This document shows positions 55,908 through 64,000 of a stretch of 64,000 nucleotides of DNA, piece by piece. The stretch is from Bemisia tabaci (Eukaryota; Arthropoda; Insecta; Hemiptera; Aleyrodidae): positions 31,322,597-31,386,596 of the forward strand of contig NC_092799.1 in the NCBI RefSeq assembly GCF_918797505.1, given 5' to 3'. Each line of letters begins with the position of its first letter. Position 1 is the first letter of the stretch. The position numbers were made by a program, and so were the translations under genes. Under the pieces are notes generated by a model, which was not told the DNA's origin, searched no databases, and saw nothing but the letters and a program-made list of their open reading frames with translations.

Positions 55908-56084
55908 CAGCAAATAAATATATACTTTTTCTCGATATTTTCGGAGGCCCAAGATTTAACGGCGAGTGTGATTCAATACAAAATTCGAAAAGAAAAGATC
56001 AGCAGACGTTTGTGAAAATTGCATTTATTCAGAATGCATTTGGCAACGTCCGAATTTGTATACTGCGCTCTTCTTCAGTATGGC

Positions 56085-57268
56085 ATTCTCTTAATCAAAT
56101 TTGAATCACAGCCGTTAAACGCAATTCAATCTAACTTGTGTCCGTACTCTTTTACTCAGTCCATCGTCAAGTTGAAGAATAAGTTGTTTCAGATGCGGTA
56201 CTTATAGTCCTACACACACGACATTAAATGTTAAACGAATTATGGGTCGATCGTTGGAACTGTAGTCGCTCTTACTTGATCTTCGCTTTACCAAGAGTAG
56301 GATGTATGCTTAAAGGTGCGTTTAAATTCCATTTGCCATTTTTGCTCAGAAATAAAATGTCAAGTTATTTCTATAACTTCAACTTGAATAGGCATAAAAC
56401 TGGATGAATAACTGCGCAAACTTCTGAATATTACTCAAATTAATATATTTCTAATCGACTGGTATGTAGATTTCAGAATTTGAGATGGTTTAATCGACCT
56501 GAGACGTAAAATAATTTATTATGCTAAAAGAACCCATGTTGCACGCATCCTTATGCACAAAGGTCTTTCTTGCATAAATGAGCCCAATTTCGTATGAAGG
56601 TTGGTTCTTTGTATAGGATTTTTATTTAAACGATGAAAATGCCACTTTCATTGAATAACTTAACAGAAAAATAAGTTACCATTTTGCAGTGAGGCTATTT
56701 CTGGCTCATTAGCAACAACCAGTGGTGATTGGAATTTTTCAGTCGCCGGCCAATTTTCCCGAGCACTGTTCCATTGGACTGCCGTGATAGAGAAGCGAGC
56801 AGCAGTAAGTGAATTTCTGTAAAAGCCATGGTTAGAACGTGCTTTTATGTGTCTCGAGGTTCATCCCAGCTTGCACTCACTGCTTTTTTCGCTATGACGG
56901 CACTCGGCAGTGAAGTCTCCTTAAATTTTTCTGCTCGTTATTTGCTCTTGGAGTGCGTTGGAAACTGGCCGTGAAGGAGGTTGCGACAAGAACAAGAGCC
57001 GAGAGGAGTCTCACCTCTAATCGAGTGCGAGAGGTCAGAGTGTGGCGATCATTAAGTTTCGGGCTTGCGGCAGCCAGCGTCGGAGTGAGACGAATGATGT
57101 CCAGCCTCTTGGAGGAGACAAACCGATAACCTATTGCCAAATCAGACGTCCGAATTTCTACCGTTTTTATTTCCACGAAAATCCCTCAAAAAAGAGAGTT
57201 GCTGCAACCCAAAAGGGTATTTTTTTTGCCCTAAAATTATTCAAAGTGCTCAATCAAAGGTTCTACAT
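56085..57268. other. No gene seen
   Basis: A short family E-like palindrome lies at about 56519-56588 ('tatgctaaaagaaccc' / 'tctttcttgcataaatg'). Overlapping frames near 56892-57398 are unrecognised. Confidence 0.45.
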
Positions 57269-57775
57269 CAGTGGCGTAGACAGGGAGTCCAGTGGGTCTG
57301 GACACAACCCCCCCCCCCCTTTAGCCTCGTACACGGTGAAAAAAACTTCGTGCACGGGACCCGAAGTTGTGGTCATATGGATCTCTGAAGTTTTTTGATC
57401 ACGCATCCGAAGACTTAAGGTCCAGCTGCCGAAGTTTGGGTCAGACATCGAGGTACTTCGGTATGTACCGGAGTACTTCAGATGTGTGACCCGAACCCTT
57501 CGGTATATAGCGAAGTACTTCAGATGTCTGACCCGAACTTCGGCAGCTAGACCTCAAGTTTTTAGATACGTGACCCGAAAACTTCAGAGATCTATATGAC
57601 TCCAACTTCGGGTCCCACGCACGAAGTTTTTAGATACGTGTACCTTTTTTTGACTTTTGGAGGGCAGACCTAAAATATTATCAGGGACGTACACAAAATA
57701 ATGTAAATTTACCGTCATACTGAATGGAAACCTCCCCCCCCCCCATCCATTAAAGAATTCCTAGCTACGCCACTG
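57269..57775. mobile_element. hAT-like element with nested palindrome
   Basis: CAGTGGCGTAG at the left and CTACGCCACTG at the right, flanked by ttctacat (57261-57268) and ttctacgc (57776-57783), an 8-bp duplication with two mismatches. C-rich runs lie just inside both ends. The middle is occupied by another MITE. Confidence 0.75.
57331..57646. mobile_element. Nested palindrome with 'cacggtgaaaaaaacttcg' end
   Basis: 'cgtgcacgggacccgaagtt' pairs with 'aacttcgggtcccacgcacg', and 'gtccagctgccgaagtt' with 'aacttcggcagctagac'. The centre repeats 'gtacttcggtatgtacc'-type blocks. About 316 bp, inside the hAT-like element. Confidence 0.78.
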
Positions 57776-57783
57776 TTCTACGC

Positions 57784-59013
57784 CGTTAAATATACATTTT
57801 AACATAATTCCTTTGAGATCCTGGATTTGTCGTGAATTCATATTTCATAAATAGGGGAGTATTCAGTATCTAAAGTCGGATCTTTACGTTTTCCCTGAAA
57901 AATACTCAAAATATTTAAATTTTCAATATCTGTTGTACTTCAACCATAAGCAAAAAATTGGTCATCCTTTTCCATCAAATATTATAATTCCCGTGATATT
58001 GTGATTTTCTTATCCCACCAATACCTATAATATTGTTTCACGGAGAATACATTCGGGATGAGTTTTTACTTATTCTTTTCTCAAAAGAGAAAAGACAGCA
58101 TTTCATAATAAGGTCTGCCAATGATACGAGAAAAAATTAGAGGCGCCATTAAGAGTCTGTGTAATGAACAGAGACCTTAGAAAAATTGTTAGAAGTATTA
58201 GAATCATCCAGTCCTATCCTCTCAGTACCTAAATGAAAATTTCTGAAATTGAGTGCACCTAATGTAGTTATTGAGAATGTATGTGGCTCGCTTTCTGCCT
58301 AAAAATTAAATTCTATAGGGGTTGTCCTATTCGAGCGCAAGTTTTTCCCTTATAACTTCGGTTCCTACTTTTCTCTTTTTTTTGAAATGCTTGCTAATTC
58401 TTATCCAAAATATCAGCAATTATGAGCGATGTTTTTCTTTTCGACAATTGAGAGAGGCTAAAATCTCACAATGTGACAATCACCACCAAGGTAGATAATG
58501 TCAACCAGAAATCACTGTAGGACATATTCATCTGACAGAAAAGCGCAACTTTGAAAGAAAGTGGAGCCTGCATCTAAATCGGAGTGCTGTATTATACCAT
58601 TCAGATGGCAGCACTGTCGGGTGGTTTGATCGGTGACCATTTATCAACAAGTCCGGATCAGTAATGATTCCTGTCAAAATCATTAGCTAATAACGTCTTC
58701 ATTGAGCCGCTCAGACACGGCTAGTCATGTTGCCAATTTACTTTTCACACCCACGACAGAATGAGCTCCATTGTTTATTATGATCAGTACTCCTCGTAAA
58801 AATCCACGTTACTTATCCACAGAAGGTTGAAAAAGAGAGCGAGATTTTCATGTATTAAAGTTTTGCGTCTTACTTTGTACCCTTGGAGTTACGACTTAGA
58901 GCATCTACGAAGATAGAGAGCAATCTTGCATTGCTCTGATTATCATTATACCATTCTTCCATACTTCTTCAATGATGAAAGCTCGATTATATTCATCGAG
59001 TTACACTAAATAT
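57784..59013. other. No gene seen
   Basis: Nothing recognised. Confidence 0.45.
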
Positions 59014-59263
59014 TGCCGAGCTAAAGAAAAACGCCGTATGAGCCTTCAGACGTTGCCGGGGAGCCTTTATTAAAAACCGAATTTCCCGGAAAAGTCTTGA
59101 ATTTTTTTTAGAATTTTTCAGATAATTTTGTTCGGAATCTGATCTAAAAAATCTGAAAATTTCACGAGAAAATTTGCATAACTTTCCTCGAAAATACATG
59201 TTTTATACGGAGAAATTTGGCAACTCTCGAATGTTCATACGGCGTTATTCCTTAGCAGGGCAG
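59014..59263. mobile_element. MITE family C, copy C4
   Basis: Left 'gccgagctaaagaaaaacgc', right 'ggcgttattccttagcaggg', inner 'cagacgttgccgggg' and 'aatttggcaactctcg'. Complete copy of 250 bp. Confidence 0.8.
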
Positions 59264-59336
59264 AATAGCTCGGTTTCGTAACCAAACCCTCTGTTTACAT
59301 GAGCGAACTTTGATAGCGGTTACCAAATAGCTTACT

Positions 59337-60221
59337 CAGGGCCGGATTTACCTACTTGCCGCCCATGGGCCGCCTGTAGTTTGCCGCCCCCTTCTCATTC
59401 GTCTTGAACATCAATAAAAACCATCAAGTTAACGTGCCAGCGGGGGTGAGGTGCATAAGACGCGTTTACTCGTGTTGGAAACATTTTTTGAGAAAGCCCT
59501 GTCAACACAAATTCACCGAACTTTGCGCGAACGTCAAGTTTCGTAAACCTATCACTGCGTGGACATGGCCTTCCATTCATAAGCAATTAACGAAAAAATT
59601 ATGAAAGAACAAACATGAATGTGGTTTAATGATTTTAACTTCCGCCGCCGCGCCGCGCAGACCGCACCGTGTTTGGAGCAATGCGTGAAGTATTTCGACA
59701 GTTTTGTAGGCGCTATGAGTTTCACGCCGACGACCGCTGCTGACCGCACTGTGTTTGGCGCAATGCGTGAAGTATTCATGCATTCTTGTAGGCGCTATCC
59801 GTTTTACGCTGACTGCAGTGACCGCACTGTGTTTGATGCAGTGCGTGAAGTATTCGTGCAGTCTTGTAGGAATGTAGGCGCTAATATGTGTTACCTACAT
59901 GCCGACCGCCGCGCCGAGGGCTTCTCCTTTTCATCTCAAGTCCTCGTCATCATTTCTCTCTCAGTCGCGCTGTTCCTGGCCAAATTGCGTGTTTGGTCTC
60001 TCTCTTAACTCGATTAATTAAAGGTGCTGTCTCTTGCATCACCGAAAGACGACATAATTAGAAATTACTATACTCCCAGGAAATGAGAGATTTTGTTTGT
60101 GAATTTTTTCTAAATCCGATTTTTTTTATACCTACATTTAAAAAAATTGCAAAATTTGCCGCCTCCTAGATTTGCCGCCATGGGCCGCGGCCCATGTGGC
60201 CACCCCCTCAATCCGGCCCTG
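59337..60221 (+). mobile_element. Non-autonomous hAT element with internal minisatellite
   Basis: Ends are CAGGGCCGGATTTAC and the complement of CAGGGCCGGATTGAG, a classical hAT terminal motif. The flanking 8-mers agcttact (59329-59336) and ggcttact (60222-60229) form an 8-bp target duplication with one mismatch. Subterminal 'cttgccgcccatgggccgcc' repeats occur at both sides. No transposase frame: the 129-codon open frame at 59619 only runs through the Q units. Confidence 0.9.
59650..59900 (+). repeat. Q minisatellite units inside hAT (Q6, three units)
   Basis: 'accgcactgtgtttg'-type unit starts fall at 59661, 59743 and 59821 (spacings 82 and 78 bp). Each has 'caatgcgtgaagtattc' and 'cttgtaggcgcta'. 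Confidence 0.85.
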
Positions 60222-60229
60222 GGCTTACT

Positions 60230-60458
60230 TAACGGCCGAAGTTTCATGTCGGCCGAAGTCGCGTCTCTGGCATTACTGCTTTTGAAATGGCAGCAATAGT
60301 ACACTTACCTACTTAAGAACCTTTGTATTTTTCGGTCATCTCTGGTCTCGAAAAACGACCCTGTAGCGATTTTTAAATTTACACCGGGAGAAAAGACGAA
60401 GAAAGTAAAGCGAGAAAGGAAATGAGGGTGTAGCTCAATACTCCCTTCCTGTTTTCGC
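60230..60458. other. Short gap, nothing recognised
   Basis: No repeat or coding pattern. Confidence 0.4.
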
Positions 60459-60588
60459 AATTGGACGTATTTCTATCAAACGGAACTATGTGCATTGTGA
60501 CGTGAGCCCTGTTATGCATATACTCTTATGGGTCTCAGGGCTCAAGTCATAATGCACATAGTTCCGTTTGACAGTAAAACGTCCAATT
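60459..60588. mobile_element. MITE family E, copy E4
   Basis: AATTGGACGTATTTCTATCA to the mirrored end finishing ACGTCCAATT. Inner 'tatgtgcattgtgacgtg' and 'aagtcataatgcacata' pair. 130 bp; closest to a complete family E consensus together with E1. Confidence 0.85.
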
Positions 60589-60892
60589 AAAGTAAGCTTA
60601 ACAGAGACAATCGGACTTCGGAGATGATCGTGCTGAGGTTTCATACCACCCGTTTCGTAGTGTCATCGCTTGAAACACGCGAAACTCATATTTACGCGAG
60701 AGAGCCTTCATGATCTCACACCGACATGAAAAATAATACAACAGTTCGCCTAGTATGGGAAGTCGAACACAAAGTAAACCAAACCTCCGGCTGATTCTGA
60801 GACGTCCCGGTTTTTTCATTGTTTTCGGTCCTGAATTCAAGGCAACCTTAAGCCAAAACTCTCGGTTGATATACCTTTTCGATGTCTCTAAA
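60589..60892. other. No gene seen
   Basis: Two unrecognised short frames on opposite strands. Confidence 0.4.
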
Positions 60893-61460
60893 ATTTGGAC
60901 TGGTTGTGCTGCAAAGCTTTTCTTTGATTCCTCGCGACGAGTCTCGTTGCCATAATGCCATACCGGGCAATGTACAACAAATCGATGAGATCATCAAGTC
61001 TTTTGTTTTATTTTCGCTCTAAGAAATATGATTTCAATCTGTTGTGAAATGACTCCAGGTGCCCCGTTGTATCAACGTTAGCATGCGCGAAATTTCTGTA
61101 ACACATACACCATTTCTGTTCTCTACTCCAATAGTAACTATTTAAGTAGGGCATATACTCGGCTGCTTTCGAATTTGACCCATATCTGTTTATAAAACCA
61201 CTCTTCAGCTTTAAGAACACAATTTGCTCTTTAGTATTCATGATCACTTTTAATTCCGACCGTATCTCATCATACAAATCTCTTGAACCTTTAGACCTAA
61301 GATTTTCCTTGAGGTTTTTCATGGCATGCTATTTGCAAAGCAAATGAGTTGATGTCTGTGAAAAACCTTCCGTCATTCCATTTATGAGAGCATCATCATC
61401 ATCTGTTATCATCATCATTAATATAAACTTCGAAGGATTCCACCTTCTAGTCGATTCCAC
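60893..61460 (-). pseudogene. MULE-type transposase, broken C-terminal half
   Basis: One minus-strand frame, read through its stops, gives KFILMMITDDDDALINGMTE, FSQTSTHLLCK-stop-HAMKNL, the 104-codon open part (61322-61008) with WCMCYRNFAHANVDT and HLESFHNRLKSYFLERK, then a stop and NKRLDDLIDLL. A TDxxxAL..G....P......C.WH.x..L order and a late HLESFHxxLK..YL segment are seen in MULE-related transposases of arthropods. TAG stands where Trp is expected and TAA lies after ERK, so it is dead. No inverted ends were found, so the element's limits are unknown. Confidence 0.65.
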
Positions 61461-62297
61461 CTTTTCCTATTTCACTCGAGGGGTTGCCAGGTTGTGCGAT
61501 AAATGTGAACATTTTACATGAGTTTGAACTGGAAAAAGTGCTGAAAAAGCAACTTATCTGGCATCAGTAGAATCTGGGAGGGACGAGAGGCTGATTTCCT
61601 GGGAAGACCTATAATTTAGCCGAAAATGTCATTAATAAAACAACTAGCGAGAAACATTACTGGCAGGAGAGCATCCGCTGAAAGAAAATAAGGACTGAAG
61701 CGTTACAGTCTCGAATTTGCGACTCCCTGGAATCTATCACAGCAAAGGCGCAAAAAAAAATGTATTTATATGTATAAAAGTTTGTAAGTAGAGCCGTTTA
61801 TCACGCCCACGTAGGTACGTAGGTCAAATAGATGTTCAACGAAATCACAAACGCCCTCTCGAGTTGCGTAATTGTATTCACGCACTTTTCGGCGTAGGCG
61901 AATCCTTTAATGCCGGTAAACGGAAAAAAGTTTCCCTGCTCCGCAACTCTTCCCATTTCGAGCCCGGATTAACTTGAGTCTTGACGTTAAGTGGGCCGCA
62001 TTTAAGGGAGGAATTATAACGTTTAATCGAAATTTGATGGGAACAGTCTCTCCGCATCAGATAGGTTCGGGCGTGAGCAAGATGAGACTCTTCATCGAAG
62101 TGATCCAGCTGCGCAGAGAGATTTTATTCAGTTTCAAACGCAACTTTGTTGATATGGATCGGAAAATTTGCTCTTGGTGACGCCCCTAAGAAGTGTACGA
62201 ATCACCAAAATTCAAAGCTGAGCATGCAAGAGATGCTAAAAATATCTCAAATTAACCTCTAAAGGTATTATTACTGTTTATAGTTTACCATATTATA
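61461..62297. other. No gene seen
   Basis: Nothing recognised; an open frame at 61974 (68 codons) has no visible family. Confidence 0.45.
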
Positions 62298-62476
62298 CAC
62301 TGAAAAAAAAAAAAACTCTGTCCGCAGAGGTCGTACTTACGGGCTATATTGAAGTACCGTCCCTGTTTCGGGCACAGCAACCGGAGCAATCGAAGCTACG
62401 GCTCCAGCACCCGGAACTTTCGGCCTCTGAGCCCGGAACGGACGGTATGTCTATATAGCCCGTAGCTTTTTCAGTA
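62298..62476. mobile_element. Short MITE with CACTGAAA ends, sister of the 19051 copy
   Basis: Starts CACTGAAAAAAAAA, ends TTTTTCAGTA, flanked by TA on both sides (62296-62297, 62477-62478). Shares 'caatcgaagctacggctcc' and 'gaacggacggtatgtctata' with 19051-19236, but the inner order differs by an inversion-like change around the hairpin. Confidence 0.8.
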
Positions 62477-62478
62477 TA

Positions 62479-63670
62479 CTTGGATTATTTTCCGAAAAAG
62501 AACTAAAATCGACGAGGTCCAACCTGCCATTGAAAACAAAACCCATGAATGGTTATACTACGCATCTAAGTCGTGGAGTTTCAAAATTCCTATAATTTGT
62601 CTCTTTTGATCTGTTTTTTTTTTTTTCTGTGGGAAAGAACACACCTGAGATGGATGATTTATAATGATAAGATAAAAGTTGTAAAACATCTAAATCAAAA
62701 CATTATTTAATTTAATTTAAAACACTTTACTTTCACTATGAAGATAAGTTAAAATTTTAATAACTTCAATATTTAAAATGCCCATAGAATATTCCGCGAA
62801 CCGACTTTATTAGAGAAATCACGGAATTTCCAAGAAAAATTACGATGATCTGTTTGCTAACTACAACACAAAGTGCTTGGTGAGAAGCCTGCTAAGTGTA
62901 GCACACCGAGTAACGTTGTCTTAAGCTTAGCCATTGCTATGCGTTCGGAATTTACCTAGAAGTTCGTTTCACCAAATTTTCTCACCCCCTTGACACCTGG
63001 AACTTAACTCGAGAACTTACTCAGAATAGTTACTTTACCGAGAAAAATACTCCGTCGCTCAACGCCCCGATTTTAGCACTTAATTTTACTCACGTAAACT
63101 ATCACCTTCTTTTTTGTCTGTTAGCAGGAAGGTTGAATTGACACTAAATTTTTTACGATTTGAGAAAAAGGTCTGGAACAGTTGTGAAAACGTAGCTTTG
63201 AAATCTCTGGATGAGATTAATTAAATTGCAAATAAAAAGCTCTGAAACGTCAAACCAAAGAATTCACAAGTCGGCAATATTTATGTAGTATCTAAAAAAA
63301 TATGGCAACCGTCAAATGTTTATACGAAGTTCCTCATCAACAAAGCGAAATGAGAATCGTGTCTTCCATCTCATGCTGTCTGCTCATCCGTATGCGTTCA
63401 AGTTTGTATCTTCATAATGCAGCCGGAAAATCTGGCCTAATTTCATTCATAATTTTGTTTGCATTTCGACTAATTTTATTCTTCTTCCTTGTTCCGAACA
63501 TCGTGATCCCTCCCAGCAGCATTGAGTGGAAAAAAGATTTTAAAACTTCTTGAAGTTCAAAGAGGCTGAATTTTCAAAAAAAAAAAAGAAAAAAAAGAGG
63601 AAATTAAACAGGAGATCATGCAGAAAAGGTAAAAACGATGAATTTTCTTGGAAAACTTATTTTTTTAGTG
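62479..63670. other. No gene seen
   Basis: The segment at about 63299 ('atatggcaaccgtcaaatg' followed by 'tttatacgaagttcctcatc') resembles the right end of family C. Otherwise nothing recognised. Confidence 0.45.
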
Positions 63671-63784
63671 CACTGGTAAAAAAAAAAAAACACATTGGAT
63701 CTAGAGTCCAGACTCTTGAAAACATTGACGAGAAAAAATACTCAAGAGTCTGGACTATAGATCCAATGTGTTTTTTTTCCAGTG
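63671..63784. mobile_element. MITE family B, copy B8 (minimal hairpin)
   Basis: CACTGG...CCAGTG of only 114 bp, made almost entirely of two arms ('cattggatctagagtccag' with 'ctggactatagatccaatg'). TG/TG target duplication (63669-63670, 63785-63786). The middle of the family has been removed, leaving a near-perfect hairpin. Confidence 0.9.
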
Positions 63785-64000
63785 TGGTTCTCCTCCGAAA
63801 TAAAATTTTTGGCTGTGAAAAAACAAACGAAGGAAATGTGAAATGGAGCTTTCTTTTAAGTGGGGGTGAAACGCAACGAAACAACTTAATCGAAGTAAAG
63901 TCGGTGCCAGGCCAGGGACCGAACGTGCCGAAAAACGATTTATAAACATATTAATACACATTGACCCACATTCGTTATTCGCACCTGCACCTCTGGCACC
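63785..64000. other. Window end, nothing recognised
   Basis: An open frame runs from the MITE into this stretch but is explained by read-through of the hairpin. Confidence 0.4.

Larger units (their letters stand above)
55446..56084. mobile_element. MITE family C, copy C5, split by two family B MITEs
   Basis: The left arm 'gtcgtgctaagaaaaaacgcc' (split as two blocks) with 'acgttgccgaatttg' spans 55446-55530. The right arm 'tttggcaacgtccgaattt' with 'cttcttcagtatggca' spans 56038-56084. Between them lie B6, B7 and unassigned DNA. Pairing of the two pieces as one element is my inference. Confidence 0.6.

Noticed and set aside
59619..60008. 129-codon frame in the hAT element as a transposase
   Set aside because: It reads through ~80-bp minisatellite units; no hAT dimerisation or catalytic motifs are present.

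Overview
This window is repeat-dominated nuclear DNA of an insect. I found no intact protein-coding host gene. Three things point to an insect nucleus: an AT-rich background with insect-type DNA transposons (mariner, hAT-like MITEs, MULE), a nuclear copy of mitochondrial cox2-trnK-atp8 that only reads correctly in the invertebrate mitochondrial code, and dense families of short inverted-repeat elements. Repeat style and the divergent cox2 suggest a hemipteran, perhaps a whitefly, but that is a guess from memory and not shown by the sequence.

Layout. 1-13 kb: MITEs of several families; a 994-bp, almost perfectly palindromic mariner derivative (3571-4564); a 235-bp tandem duplication; a TTAA-bordered palindrome; and an 85-bp satellite (11.7-12.2 kb) that grew inside a single MITE copy. 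13-19 kb: dispersed repeats and MITEs, two with perfect 8-bp target duplications. 19-25.9 kb: mostly featureless AT-rich DNA, the mitochondrial insertion (22051-22440), a long poly-T tract, a ~185-bp tandem array and a CpG-rich block that could be a promoter or first exon. 26-34 kb: a stack of nested insertions (tandem K units invaded by a mariner, which is itself invaded by a MITE with a tRNA-like segment) plus more hAT-type MITEs. 35.5-38.7 kb: a foldback element with ~919-bp near-identical inverted arms that enclose a decayed gene of a multicopy arthropod family (LLHRV, GCDT-like and CXC-type cysteine motifs). 39-64 kb: scattered MITEs, an ~885-bp non-autonomous hAT element carrying ~80-bp minisatellite units, and a broken MULE-type transposase gene (60893-61460, minus strand).

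No gene network can be described because every recognisable coding sequence is a broken transposon, cargo or organelle-derived copy. What is informative is the insertion history: empty sites, target duplications and nesting orders can be read directly. Coding calls rest on motif recognition in my own translations, and repeat family letters (A, B, C...) are local labels only.
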